Positions 49,608-58,549 of a stretch of 64,000 nt of DNA are shown here, piece after piece. Numbering within the stretch: position 1 is the stretch's first letter; every line of letters starts with the position of its first letter. The notes beneath the pieces are model-generated. The model was not told the DNA's origin. It saw only the letters and a program-made list of their open reading frames with translations, and made no database searches. A program made the translations under genes and the position numbers. The stretch is from the NCBI GenBank assembly GCA_031555315.1, contig JAVBUO010000007.1, positions 32,835 through 96,834 of the forward strand. Reading direction: 5' to 3'. The stretch comes from JAVBJV01 sp031555315. Lineage in GTDB: Bacteria > Pseudomonadota > Alphaproteobacteria > Acetobacterales > Acetobacteraceae.

Positions 49608-51041
49608 TCAGCCGTGCCTGATGGCGATGGTTTTCAGAGACGCGAAACCGTGCAATGCGGCAAATCCCTTTTCACGCCCGTGACCGGAGCGCTTCACACC
49701 GCCGAACGGCAGCTCCACACCGCCGCCCGCGCCGTAATTGTTCACGAACACCTGTCCGGTGTGGATACCGCGCGCCATGCGCAGCGCGCGGCCGACATCC
49801 GCCGTCCAGACGCCGGCCACCAGACCGTAATCGGTGCCGTTGGCGATCTCCAGCGCCTCGGCTTCGTGTTTGAAACGAATGGCAACCTGCACGGGGCCGA
49901 AGATTTCCTCCTGCGCCAGTTGGTGATCGGGCGGCACGTCGCCGATCAGCGTGGGCAGCGCGTAGTAGCCGTCTGCCGGTGCGTTCGATGTCAGCGTACC
50001 CTGCGCCAGAATGGGCAGGCCGTCGCGCCTCGCGATGTCGAGGTAGTGTTCGACCCGTTTTTTCTGTGCCGGGTTGATCAGCGGCCCGACATTCAGATCG
50101 AGATCGGCGGGCCCCACTTTCAGCGCCGAGAATTTCTTCGCCAGTTCCGCGGTGAACCGGTCGTAGATCGTGTCCTGGATCAGCACCCGCGAACCGGCCG
50201 AACAGGTCTGCCCGGCGTTCTGGACGATGGCGTTCAGTACGGTGGTGTTGGCGGTATCGAAGTCGGCGTCCTCGAACACGATCTGCGGCGACTTGCCGCC
50301 GAGTTCCAGGGTGACCGGAATGGTGTTCTTCGCCGCCGCCGCCTGCACCAGCGTGCCGACTTCGGGGCTACCGGTGAACGAGACGTGCGCGATGCCGCGA
50401 TGCGCGGTCAGCGCGGCGCCGGCTTCCTCGCCGAGCCCCGTCACCACGTTGTAGGCGCCAGGCGGAAAACCCGCTTCCTCGGTCAGTTTTGCCAGGGCCA
50501 GCGCGGTCAGACTGGCATCTTCGGCCGGTTTCAGCACGGCGGCATTGCCCATTGCCAAGGCGCCGCCGACCGAACGGCCGATCATCTGCATCGGATAGTT
50601 CCAGGGAATGATATGCCCGGTCACGCCGTGCGGTTCCCAGACCGTCATGATGGTGAAACCATCCTGATACGGGATGGTCTCGCCATGCACCTTGTCGGCC
50701 GCGCCGCCGTAGAATTCGAAATACCGCGCGCAGGCCAGCGCGTCGGCGCGCGCCTGGCTGATCGGTTTGCCGACATCGGCGCTTTCGAACTGCGCCAGTT
50801 TTTCGGCATCGCGACGGATCAGTTCGGACAGCTTGGTGAGCAGGCGGCCGCGCTCGGTAGCTGGCAACTCCCCCCAGGCACCGTTCAGCGCCGATTGTGC
50901 GGCGGCAACGGCGTCGTCGATTTCGGCGTTGCCGCCACGCGCAATTCGGGCGATCTCGCCGCCGTGGGACGGGTTGCAGACGGGCAGGGTCGTGCTGGCG
51001 GCGCGCCATTTCCCGCCGATCCAGTGTCCATAGGTTTCCAT
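49608..51041 (-). CDS. Aldehyde dehydrogenase-family enzyme
   Basis: A 477-residue NAD(P)-dependent aldehyde dehydrogenase. Catalytic Glu is in VTLELGGKSPQ (near residue 245) and Cys in NAGQTCSAGSR (near 280). IIPWNYPMQM and SFTGSPEVG form the cofactor site. The C-terminal GGVELPFGGVKRSGHGREKG matches betaine-aldehyde or gamma-aminobutyraldehyde types. Beside the class III aminotransferase it may act on an amino-aldehyde from putrescine. Substrate is inferred. Confidence 0.9.
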   Translation of the reverse strand: METYGHWIGGKWRAASTTLPVCNPSHGGEIARIARGGNAEIDDAVAAAQSALNGAWGELPATERGRLLTKLSELIRRDAEKLAQFESADVGKPISQARADALACARYFEFYGGAADKVHGETIPYQDGFTIMTVWEPHGVTGHIIPWNYPMQMIGRSVGGALAMGNAAVLKPAEDASLTALALAKLTEEAGFPPGAYNVVTGLGEEAGAALTAHRGIAHVSFTGSPEVGTLVQAAAAKNTIPVTLELGGKSPQIVFEDADFDTANTTVLNAIVQNAGQTCSAGSRVLIQDTIYDRFTAELAKKFSALKVGPADLDLNVGPLINPAQKKRVEHYLDIARRDGLPILAQGTLTSNAPADGYYALPTLIGDVPPDHQLAQEEIFGPVQVAIRFKHEAEALEIANGTDYGLVAGVWTADVGRALRMARGIHTGQVFVNNYGAGGGVELPFGGVKRSGHGREKGFAALHGFASLKTIAIRHG

Positions 51042-51250
51042 TTGGTCGTCTCCGATTTTTCTTTAGCGATAGGACCAAGTTTTATCGGATGCAACCGGGC
51101 ACCCTGTAGCAGGCATCGTCGGATACCTGTGTATGTAACGGAATGGCACGTATTGAGGGCGATAGAATTCGCTTTTCTGGATTTTCAGCCGAAACTTGCG
51201 TATAAGCCTGTATCAGGATTGAAAAATTGCCACGAGTATAGAGTATTTGG

Positions 51251-52897
51251 ATGCTTAGGCGCTGGTTTCTAACAACGGTCTTTCCTGCTGCGATCGCCGG
51301 GATCACTTTTCCTGCCTGGTCGCAACAGTCGCGGTCGGCGAATACGTTGTCTCCCGGGGAACTGTCCCAGATCCCGCGGCGGGAGCGCTTTATCCTGGGC
51401 TGGAGACCGCCGCCCGGGCCGCCGCCGCCGCAGACGCCGGCACTCGGCGATTCCATTCTGGGCGGGTTCGAGCGGTATCTGCTCAGCCAGTGGGGCGATC
51501 GCATCACCTACAACGCGCCGGCCTGGGCGCCGGACGCGATAACGCCCGAAGCGGCGGCCGGGCAGTTCGGCTGGGATGGACGGGTGCTCGGCCTGGCCGT
51601 GCCGGGGAACCAGCCCGGCAGCACGGCGAGCGCGGCGATTCTGGCCGTCGCGCATCCGGAAGTGGTGGCCGACATGGCGTTCCCGCGCGGGCGGGACAAT
51701 CCGGCCGTGGCGCTGGCCATGCAGGGCGTATCGATCTTCAACATGGAACGCCGGGGCACGCGCTGGGCGATCAGCGATGGCGGGTATCAGTCGCGGCGTC
51801 TGTCGGGACTGTCACCGGTCAGGTTTTCCGGACCGGCGGTGCCCACCGTGGGGGCGTCCGGCACAGGTTTGCTGGGCGTGCAGGGTGGTTGCATGACGCC
51901 ATGGGGCACATTGCTGATGGCGGAAGGCAGCCCGGACGCCTGGATGCGCCGGCTGCGGGGCGAACCGGCGTTCAGCGGCGCAGAGGCGGCCAGAAAGTTC
52001 GGCTGGATGGTCGAACTGGACCCGCAGGACCCGAACGCCGTTCCCGTCAAGCGCACGGCGCTCGGGCGGATCATGTTCGCCGACGCGGCAGCGGCGCGCA
52101 CGCGCGACGGCCGCGCGGTCGTCTACATGAGTCAGGCGGGCGAGGGCGGCCATCTGTTCCGTTTCATCTCGCGCGATCCCGTCAGAGCCGGCGGGGCCGC
52201 GGCGAATGCCGGCATTCTGGACAGCGGTACACTCTCGGTGGCGCGGGTCGGGGACGATGCGGTGCTGCACTGGGTGGCGCTGCCCGCCAATACATCGCCC
52301 TTCGATGTGCCGGCCGCCGCCCAGCGGGCCGGCGGATATGTGTTCAACGAACCGTCGGGTCTGGCGGTCGACCCGCAGGGCACCCAGTTCTATCTGGCCT
52401 GCCGGGGTGGAACGCCGCGGCGTGTCTCACGCGAGGGACTGGGGGCACATGGCGGGTATGTCCTGTCGTTCGAGCCGGACGGCATGGACCATGGCGCGGA
52501 GCGTGGCCGCGGCACCACGGTGCAGCAGGCGAACGTGCAGTCGAACGGGTATGCGGTGGAAAATCCGGACACGGTCGAGGTCGACATGCAGGGTAATCTG
52601 TGGGTCGGCACCAACCATGCCGGCCGCGGAGACAGCCTGCCGCGCAACCGGGCGCTGCGCGCCGACGGGTTGTTCATGCTGGTCGGCGGGCGCGCCGAGG
52701 CCGAAGCGGTCTACATCGCCCCGCGCGGCGCCGCGATGGGCGGCGTCGCCTTCAGTCCGGATGGCGGCACGGCGTTCACGGCGGTGCGTCATCCCGGCGC
52801 CGAACCCGATGCAGACTACGAGGATCCGACGACGCGCTGGCCGCACTTCAACGAGGCTAAGCCACCGCGCAGCGCGCTGATCTCGATCTATCACTGA
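51251..52897 (+). CDS. PhoX-like (DUF839) secreted protein
   Basis: A 548-residue protein with an N-terminal RRWFL near residue 3, a twin-arginine signal of the type used by PhoX, followed by a hydrophobic stretch ending near AWSQQ. The rest has the beta-propeller-like repeats of DUF839: GVQGGCMTPWGTLLMAEGS, GRAVVYMSQAGEGGHLFRF, FNEPSGLAVDPQG, NPDTVEVDMQGNLWVGTN. PhoX is a calcium/iron alkaline phosphatase of the periplasm. Not all metal ligands can be checked by eye, so activity is inferred. An AT-rich 209-bp region upstream shows no clear promoter. Confidence 0.82.
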   Translation: MLRRWFLTTVFPAAIAGITFPAWSQQSRSANTLSPGELSQIPRRERFILGWRPPPGPPPPQTPALGDSILGGFERYLLSQWGDRITYNAPAWAPDAITPEAAAGQFGWDGRVLGLAVPGNQPGSTASAAILAVAHPEVVADMAFPRGRDNPAVALAMQGVSIFNMERRGTRWAISDGGYQSRRLSGLSPVRFSGPAVPTVGASGTGLLGVQGGCMTPWGTLLMAEGSPDAWMRRLRGEPAFSGAEAARKFGWMVELDPQDPNAVPVKRTALGRIMFADAAAARTRDGRAVVYMSQAGEGGHLFRFISRDPVRAGGAAANAGILDSGTLSVARVGDDAVLHWVALPANTSPFDVPAAAQRAGGYVFNEPSGLAVDPQGTQFYLACRGGTPRRVSREGLGAHGGYVLSFEPDGMDHGAERGRGTTVQQANVQSNGYAVENPDTVEVDMQGNLWVGTNHAGRGDSLPRNRALRADGLFMLVGGRAEAEAVYIAPRGAAMGGVAFSPDGGTAFTAVRHPGAEPDADYEDPTTRWPHFNEAKPPRSALISIYH

Positions 52898-52903
52898 ACG
52901 CAA

Positions 52904-52930
52904 ACGCCCCGCACGAAGCGGGGCGTTCCT
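52904..52930. terminator. Shared hairpin terminator between PhoX-like gene and pyrE
   Basis: A 9-bp perfect stem (ACGCCCCGC/GCGGGGCGT) with a 5-nt loop lies 7 bases after the PhoX-like stop and 24 bases beyond the pyrE stop on the other strand. T runs are weak on both sides. Confidence 0.6.
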
Positions 52931-52934
52931 TTCG

Positions 52935-52966
52935 GGTCAGACTTTCAGGCAGGTCAGACTTTCAGG
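52935..52966. repeat. 15-bp direct repeat, 17-bp period, at the pyrE stop
   Basis: GGTCAGACTTTCAGG occurs at 52935-52949 and 52952-52966. The second copy includes the pyrE stop codon, so the tail has been duplicated. The first copy would give a stop in another frame. Confidence 0.9.
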
Positions 52967-53679
52967 TTCTTGAAGGCCAGTGCTTCCTCGGCGCTGGCGA
53001 CACCGCCATGCGCCTTCGACCAGGCGACGGGGTCTTCGAGGAACTTGCGCACCTGCTTCAGAGATTCCTCGGGGAAATACGAGCGTTCCTTGCAGACTTC
53101 CAGCACGTCCCACCAGGTCGCCAGGTGGTGCAGCGACAGATTCATCTTCGCCATCACATCGAACGCGCCGGGGAACACGCCGTAGAAGAACACCACGAAG
53201 GTATGATCGCAGATCGCGCCCGCCTGGCGCAGCGCCTGTGCGAACTGGATCTTCGATCCGCCGTCGGTGGTCAGGTCTTCGACCAGCAACGTGTTCCTGC
53301 CCTCGGGCACGTCGCCCTCGATCAGCGCGTTGCGGCCGAAGCCCTTCGGCTTCTTGCGGATATAGGACATCGGCGCGGCCATGCGGTCGGCGATCCAGGC
53401 GGCGAACGGAATGCCCGCGGTCTCGCCGCCGGCCACCGCCTCGATGGTTTCGTAGCCGATGTGCCGGCCGATCTTGCCGACCGCCAGTTCGCAGATCTTG
53501 GCGCGGGCGCGCGGAAAGAAGATGATCTTGCGGCAGTCGATATAGACGGGCGACTTCCAGCCCGAGGTCAGGGTATAGGGTTCTTCCGGGCGGAAGTTCA
53601 CGGCCTTGATTTCGAGCAGAATGCGCGCCGTGGTCAGCGCCGCATCCCGGTCCCAGTCGCTGGCGTGCGGGGCGGTCAT
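52954..53679 (-). CDS. pyrE: Orotate phosphoribosyltransferase
   Basis: A 241-residue PyrE. The signatures are YIDCRKIIFFPRARAKI, PMSYIRKKPKGFGRNALIEGDVPEG and the PRPP-binding LVEDLTTDGGSKI (near residues 131-143). It adds ribose-5-phosphate to orotate in UMP synthesis. It is longer than the 210-residue enterobacterial form, with a C-terminal extension of about 30 residues. The last codons are duplicated past the stop. A monocistronic gene. Confidence 0.95.
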   Translation of the reverse strand: MTAPHASDWDRDAALTTARILLEIKAVNFRPEEPYTLTSGWKSPVYIDCRKIIFFPRARAKICELAVGKIGRHIGYETIEAVAGGETAGIPFAAWIADRMAAPMSYIRKKPKGFGRNALIEGDVPEGRNTLLVEDLTTDGGSKIQFAQALRQAGAICDHTFVVFFYGVFPGAFDVMAKMNLSLHHLATWWDVLEVCKERSYFPEESLKQVRKFLEDPVAWSKAHGGVASAEEALAFKNLKV

Positions 53680-53770
53680 TCGGTTTCTCCGTAGCTTGCC
53701 GGTCCACCACTAGCGTTCCTTGCGCGGCGCGTCCATTCTGGCCCGACGCACAGAGGGGGAAAACCGCATC

Positions 53771-54844
53771 ATGGCCGAACGTGTTCATCGCATCGCCGTC
53801 ATCCCGGGCGACGGGATCGGGCGGGAAACCGTGCCCGAGGGTATGCGCGTGCTGGAGGCTGCCGGCCGGCGTTTCGGGTTCCGGCTAAAGGCGGTGGAAT
53901 ACGACTGGTCGTGCGACCGTTACGCAAAAACCGGCGCGATGATGCCCGGGGACGGTCTGGACCTGTTGCGGGCCAGCGACTCGGTGTTTCTGGGTGCGGT
54001 CGGCTGGCCGGGGGTGCCCGATCATGTGTCGCTGTGGGGGTTGCTGATCCCGATCCGCCGCGAATTCGATCAGTACATCAATCTGCGTCCGTGCCGGCTG
54101 ATGCCCGGCGCGAAAACGCCGCTGGCCAACCGCGGCCCCGCGGACATCGATTTCTACGTGGTGCGCGAGAACACCGAGGGCGAATACAGCAGTGTCGGCG
54201 GGCGGATGTTCGCGGGCACCGATCGCGAATTCGTCACCCAGCAGAGCGTGTTCAGCCGTCAGGGCGTGGACCGCGTGCTGCGTTTTGCGTTCGAGCTTGC
54301 GCAGACGCGACCGAAGAAACATCTGACCTCGGCGACCAAGTCGAACGGCATCACCTTCACCATGCCGTACTGGGACGAACGTTTTGCCGAGATGGCGAAG
54401 AACTATCCCGGCATCCGCACCGACCAGTATCACATCGACATCCTGACCGCGCATTTCGTGCAGCACCCGGACTGGTTCGACGTGGTGGTGGGATCGAACC
54501 TGTTCGGCGACATCCTGTCCGATCTCGGGCCGGCGGTGGCCGGGTCGATCGGTATCGCGCCGTCGGCCAACATCAATCCGGAAAAGGCGTTTCCGTCGAT
54601 GTTCGAACCGGTGCACGGTTCGGCGCCGGACATCGCTGGCAAGGGGATCTGCAACCCGATCGGGCAGATCTGGTCGGGCGCGATGATGCTCGAGCATCTG
54701 GGCGAGAAGGCGGCGGCAGACGCGATCGTCACCGCGATCGAAACCCTGCTGCGCGACGGCGGCCCGCGCACCCGCGACATGGGCGGCCAGGCCCCGACCA
54801 TCGAGGTCGGCAAGGTGCTGGCCGAGATGGTGGCGCGTGCCTGA
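53771..54844 (+). CDS. ttuC: Tartrate/D-malate dehydrogenase-type isocitrate dehydrogenase family enzyme
   Basis: A 357-residue NAD-dependent beta-decarboxylating dehydrogenase. The cofactor/metal features are VIPGDGIGRETVPEG, YVVRENTEGEYSSVGG, the metal ligands in HFVQHPDWFDVVVGSNLFGDILSDLG, and FEPVHGSAPDIAGKG. VRENTEGEY and GAVGWPGVPDHVSLWG place it with tartrate dehydrogenase/D-malate dehydrogenase rather than LeuB. The ATG at 53771 starts the conserved protein. It overlaps the next gene by 8 nt. Confidence 0.88.
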   Translation: MAERVHRIAVIPGDGIGRETVPEGMRVLEAAGRRFGFRLKAVEYDWSCDRYAKTGAMMPGDGLDLLRASDSVFLGAVGWPGVPDHVSLWGLLIPIRREFDQYINLRPCRLMPGAKTPLANRGPADIDFYVVRENTEGEYSSVGGRMFAGTDREFVTQQSVFSRQGVDRVLRFAFELAQTRPKKHLTSATKSNGITFTMPYWDERFAEMAKNYPGIRTDQYHIDILTAHFVQHPDWFDVVVGSNLFGDILSDLGPAVAGSIGIAPSANINPEKAFPSMFEPVHGSAPDIAGKGICNPIGQIWSGAMMLEHLGEKAAADAIVTAIETLLRDGGPRTRDMGGQAPTIEVGKVLAEMVARA

Positions 54845-55439
54845 TTTGCAGATGGTGCCGATGGGCTATCTGTACAAACAGGTGGTTGCCCCACCGGACT
54901 GGATACGCGCGCCGCAGGTCCGCGCGGTGTTTTCGGTCAGCGGCTGTGTGTCGCCATATTTTGCCGATTACATCGATTTCTGGAAACACAACGGCTACTG
55001 GCTGTTCGATTCACCGGACATCATCGAGGACATCGCGGCGGAGGCGGGTATTTCCCTGCACGGGATGCAACTGTTCTATTACGAAGTCTACCCAAAGCAA
55101 TTCAGCACGGCCGGAAAGACCTGGGGACGGTTCGCGCCGGAAGCATCGTTCACGACCGCGGTACGCGTTCCTGAAGACAGGTGCCTGCGCGGTTTCGATG
55201 TCGTGAGTTTTTCCGTCGGCACGAGTCCCGAGTGTTCGCCGCTGTCGTGCAACAGTCTGGCCGGTTCTCTCGGCGCCAACGAATACTGCCTGTTCCCTTC
55301 GTTCGAAGCGGCGCGAGCGGCGCTCGAGGGCGGGGCGTTCGACGGAGCCGAGCCGGGGCCTTACCGGATACTGGCGGTGTACCCCCGTAAAAATCCCCAG
55401 ATACCCACTTGTCGCAAAACAACGCGAGGATTATCGTAG
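54837..55439 (+). CDS. Uncharacterised protein overlapping ttuC
   Basis: A 200-residue soluble protein. The N-terminal MGYLYKQVVAPPDWIRAPQVRAVFSVSGCVSPYFADYIDFWKHNGYWLFD segment is aromatic-rich. Four or more cysteines are scattered through it, two of them in a C-x3-SC pattern. I do not recognise a family with confidence. It starts at a GTG inside ttuC; an ATG at 54852 is an alternative. Coupling to ttuC suggests a shared role in C4-acid metabolism but this is inference. Confidence 0.55.
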   Translation: MPDLQMVPMGYLYKQVVAPPDWIRAPQVRAVFSVSGCVSPYFADYIDFWKHNGYWLFDSPDIIEDIAAEAGISLHGMQLFYYEVYPKQFSTAGKTWGRFAPEASFTTAVRVPEDRCLRGFDVVSFSVGTSPECSPLSCNSLAGSLGANEYCLFPSFEAARAALEGGAFDGAEPGPYRILAVYPRKNPQIPTCRKTTRGLS

Positions 55440-55447
55440 CGCAACAA

Positions 55448-55464
55448 TTGCGAATAATTCGCAA
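55448..55464. promoter_or_regulatory. Fur-box-like perfect palindrome
   Basis: TTGCGAAT-A-ATTCGCAA is a perfect 17-bp palindrome 16 bases before the 81-residue gene. The GCGAAT/ATTCGC arms resemble alphaproteobacterial Fur/Mur-type operators. No iron-uptake gene is adjacent. Confidence 0.5.
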
Positions 55465-55480
55465 ATAGGGGTATGAGGCA

Positions 55481-55726
55481 ATGGTGCAGACTTTCGCGCA
55501 TATCGGGCGGCGCTGCGAACGGGCGGTGGTGACGGCCTATCTCGACCTGCGCGCGCGCGGTACGGCCGACATGTCGGCGTTTCAGGCCTGCACCACGCTG
55601 TACCGCATCCATCATCCGGAAGCCTCGGTAAACGAGGCGCGGCGGCTGGTGGCGGAATGGATCGACCACCATCTGGTCCGCGCCGACTCTGGCCCGACCG
55701 ACGGGTGCGACTGTCCGACACAATAA
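55481..55726 (+). CDS. Small hypothetical protein downstream of a palindrome
   Basis: An 81-residue soluble helical protein with two cysteines near the C-terminus (DGCDCP). The helices FAHIGRRCERAVVTAYLDLRARG and ASVNEARRLVAEWIDHHLV form most of it. It is not recognised. The palindrome just upstream covers the likely operator position, so expression may depend on iron or a Fur-family regulator. Confidence 0.55.
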   Translation: MVQTFAHIGRRCERAVVTAYLDLRARGTADMSAFQACTTLYRIHHPEASVNEARRLVAEWIDHHLVRADSGPTDGCDCPTQ

Positions 55727-55858
55727 ATCGTTCACCCCCGCAGAGACTGTTTATGCGCGCATGGCTGTCCGTCATGCGCGTTTTGCGTGAGAAGCGGTGA
55801 CGAAGCTGTTTGTGGCGTGTAAGGACGATCGAAACACGTTCTGGTAGCGGGAGAACCC

Positions 55859-56689
55859 ATGATCGACATTCACGACCCCGTATGGCTGACAGCCCTGGCG
55901 CTGACCATGGTGATGACGGGGCTGGTCTCGGGGGTTCTGGCCGGGCTGCTGGGGGTCGGCGGCGGCATCGTCATCGTGCCGGTGCTGTTCAACGTGCTGC
56001 CGCTGTTCGACATCCATCCCGATATCCGCATGAAACTGGCGGTGGCGACCAGTCTGGCCACCATCATCCCCACCTCGATCCAGTCGGCGCGCAAGCATTA
56101 CGCGCGGCATGCGATGGACATTCCGTTGCTGAAGTCGCTGCTGCCGTCCATTGTGGTCGGTGTGCTGGTGGGCACGCTGCTGGCGATCTGGTTGCGCGGG
56201 CCGGCGCTGTCGGCGGTGTTCGCGGTGATCGCGCTGCTGGTAGCGCTGAATCTGGGGCTGACCGGTGTCGACTTCCGGTTGCGTGAAACGTTTCCGGGTG
56301 GAGTGCTGCGTCAGGTGCTGGGCGGGTTCATCGGCACGGTCTCGGCGATGATGGGGATCGGTGGCGGCACGGTGGGTGTGCCGCTGCTGAACATGTTCGG
56401 CACGCCGATCCGCAGCGCGGTGGCGACGGCATCGGCGTTCGGGATCATCATTTCCATTCCGGCGACGCTGGGTTTCATCTGGGCGGGCTGGGGCAATCCG
56501 TACATGCCGCCATGGAGCCTCGGGTTCGTCAGCCTGATCGGGTTTATCCTGATCACGCCGAGTTCGATGATCAGCACGCCGTGGGGCGTAACGCTTGCGC
56601 ACACGATCCCGCCGCTGCTGTTAAAGCGCGTGTTTGCGGCGTTTCTGGCCATAACCTCGATCCGTATGATCTGGAGTCTGATCGGCTGA
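55859..56689 (+). CDS. TSUP-family (TauE/SafE) membrane transporter
   Basis: A 276-residue protein with about eight membrane helices. GLVSGVLAGLLGVGGGIVIVPVLF (residues 20-43) and the second-half FIGTVSAMMGIGGGTVGVPLL are the paired glycine-rich motifs of the TSUP family. It is expected to export or take up a sulfur oxyanion or organosulfur compound. Its stop shares a base with the arsC start (TGATG), so they are coupled. Confidence 0.9.
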   Translation: MIDIHDPVWLTALALTMVMTGLVSGVLAGLLGVGGGIVIVPVLFNVLPLFDIHPDIRMKLAVATSLATIIPTSIQSARKHYARHAMDIPLLKSLLPSIVVGVLVGTLLAIWLRGPALSAVFAVIALLVALNLGLTGVDFRLRETFPGGVLRQVLGGFIGTVSAMMGIGGGTVGVPLLNMFGTPIRSAVATASAFGIIISIPATLGFIWAGWGNPYMPPWSLGFVSLIGFILITPSSMISTPWGVTLAHTIPPLLLKRVFAAFLAITSIRMIWSLIG

Positions 56690-57039
56690 TGAACACGGTA
56701 ACCATCTATCACAACCCGAAATGCAGCACGTCGCGCACGGTGCTGGGCATGCTGCGCGAGGCGGGGATCGAGCCGCAGGTGGTGGAATATCTGAAGGCAC
56801 CACCGTCGCGCGCCGCGCTGCAGGACATCGCACGCCGCAACGGCGCCGGTGTGCGCGGCCTGCTGCGCAGGAAGGAAGCGCTGTATACCGAACTGGGGCT
56901 GGATGATCCGGCGACAGGCGATGACGCGCTGCTGGATGCGATGCTGACGCACCCGGTACTGATCGAGCGCCCGATCGTGGTAACGGACAAAGGCGCGCGC
57001 GTTTGCCGACCGGTGGAACTGGTGAAGGACATTCTCTAA
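56689..57039 (+). CDS. arsC: ArsC-family arsenate reductase-like protein
   Basis: A 116-residue glutaredoxin-fold ArsC. The catalytic Cys12 is in IYHNPKCSTSRTVL, and LYTELGL, LLDAMLTHPVLIERPIVVTD and RPVELV match the family and its arginine anion site. It reduces arsenate to arsenite with glutathione and glutaredoxin, although YfgD-like members have no proven arsenic role. It is coupled to a TSUP transporter rather than to ArsB/Acr3, so arsenic detoxification is not certain. Confidence 0.9.
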   Translation: MNTVTIYHNPKCSTSRTVLGMLREAGIEPQVVEYLKAPPSRAALQDIARRNGAGVRGLLRRKEALYTELGLDDPATGDDALLDAMLTHPVLIERPIVVTDKGARVCRPVELVKDIL

Positions 57040-57058
57040 CCCCGAAGGGCGGCCCCGC

Positions 57059-57670
57059 TTGACCTTGGATCTGTTGCTGGCATTTGCAGCTTTTGCGTTC
57101 GTATCCTCGATCACACCGGGGCCGAACAATGCCATGCTTCTGGCGTCCGGGGTGAATTACGGCTTTGTGCGTACGATCCCGCATATGTGCGGCATCACCA
57201 TCGGATGTTCCGTGATGCTGATGGCGACGGGGGCGGGGCTGGGACAGGTGTTCGTTGCATTTCCCATTACGCACACGGTTCTGCGCGTGGTGGGGACGGC
57301 GTATCTGCTGTGGCTGGCGTGGAAGATCGCACGGTCGCAGCCGCCAAGCGGCAATACCGCCGGAACGCAACCGATGACCTTCATGCAGGCGGCGCTGTTT
57401 CAATGGGTGAACCCGAAAGCCTGGATGATGGCGATGGGGGCGTTGACCACTTATCTGCCGGCCGGCAGCGGCTGGCAGTCGTTGGGGCTGATGGCGGCGG
57501 TGCTGATGGCGGTGAACGTGCCCAGCATCGGCGTCTGGGCCGGGGGCGGGGTCGTTCTGCGGCAATGGCTGCACAATCCGCGGCTGGTGCGGATCTTCAA
57601 CGTCAGCATGGCGTTGTTGCTGGTGCTATCGCTGTATCCGATTTTGGCCGAGGTTTCGCCCGAACGTTGA
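57059..57670 (+). CDS. LysE-family translocator
   Basis: A 203-residue protein with six predicted membrane helices. SSITPGPNNAMLLASGVNYGF (residues 16-36) and FQWVNPKAWMMAMGA are the LysE/RhtB signatures. It likely exports an amino acid or derivative. The start is a TTG 19 bases after arsC. A hairpin of 10 bp follows the gene. Confidence 0.88.
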   Translation: MTLDLLLAFAAFAFVSSITPGPNNAMLLASGVNYGFVRTIPHMCGITIGCSVMLMATGAGLGQVFVAFPITHTVLRVVGTAYLLWLAWKIARSQPPSGNTAGTQPMTFMQAALFQWVNPKAWMMAMGALTTYLPAGSGWQSLGLMAAVLMAVNVPSIGVWAGGGVVLRQWLHNPRLVRIFNVSMALLLVLSLYPILAEVSPER

Positions 57671-57691
57671 GCATCCGGTATTTTTCAATGC

Positions 57692-57725
57692 CGCTTTTGC
57701 GCCCGTTCGTGGCAACGCAAAAGCG
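57692..57725. repeat. 10-bp inverted repeat after the LysE gene
   Basis: CGCTTTTGCG and CGCAAAAGCG (57692-57701 and 57716-57725) pair perfectly around a 14-nt loop, 21 bases past the stop. It may stabilise or end the transcript. The rest of the 288-bp gap to the cytochrome gene shows no gene; it includes AT-rich CGATATATCG-type palindromes. Confidence 0.6.
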
Positions 57726-57961
57726 TGTTCCGGTATACGGAATTCTGTAACAGCCGAGCCTCCGGCGATTCCTCGCGGATGTGCCGGCCCGAAAATAATG
57801 CAGCAATCACAGCGGGTTGCAATTGCCTGTCGGACCGGGTCGTATCAACGATTGCGATATATCGATATCATCAATAGATATTATCTGAAATACGAAAGCT
57901 ATTATCCTCGGTTCCCCTGCTATGGGGCCGAACCCGAAGCATTGATCGATAGGATGATGTG

Positions 57962-58501
57962 ATGTCTCAACCTGTGGCGTATTCCCGTGTTGCCGTTGCT
58001 CTGCATTGGCTGGTCGCGTTGTTGTTCGTGGTGATCTTTTCCATCGGCCTTTATGTCATGACACTGACCGGCCCGGCCCGGGGCGGCCCCATCTTCATTC
58101 ACAAGGCGCTGGCCAGCACGTTCCTGGTTCTGGTTGTGCTGCGTCTGGTCTGGCGCCTGTTCAACCCGCCGCCGGCGCTGCCCGCCGGTATGTCGCCGAT
58201 GCTGAAGGGCATGGCGCATGCGGGTCACTGGCTGCTTTACGCGCTGATGATCATCGTGCCGCTGAACGGCTGGCTGGCCAGTTCGGCGTTCGGTTATCCG
58301 GTGATGCTGGCCGGGGTGGTGCAGTTGCCGATGCTGCTGGCCAAGGATCCAGACCTGGGCAAGGTGATCATGGGCCTGCACCAGCCGCTTTCCTATCTGT
58401 TCGGGGTTGTGGTGGTTGGCCACATGATAATGGCGACATGGCACCATTACGTCGCGCGGGACTGTTCGATGACGCGGATGTCGCTGCGCGGCACACGCTG
58501 A
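57962..58501 (+). CDS. Cytochrome b561-family protein
   Basis: A 179-residue membrane protein with four helices. Heme-ligand histidines are in ALHWLVALLF, IHKALAST, AHAGHWLLYALM and LHQPLSYLF..VVVGHMIMATWHH. This is the prokaryotic CybB type, which can move electrons from quinol in the inner membrane. GTG at 57959 or ATG at 57962 are possible. Next comes a small lipoprotein gene. Confidence 0.9.
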   Translation: MSQPVAYSRVAVALHWLVALLFVVIFSIGLYVMTLTGPARGGPIFIHKALASTFLVLVVLRLVWRLFNPPPALPAGMSPMLKGMAHAGHWLLYALMIIVPLNGWLASSAFGYPVMLAGVVQLPMLLAKDPDLGKVIMGLHQPLSYLFGVVVVGHMIMATWHHYVARDCSMTRMSLRGTR

Positions 58502-58549
58502 GCCTGTGGAAGAGCATAACAAGAGGTCGAGGCAATAATGGAGCGAGTT

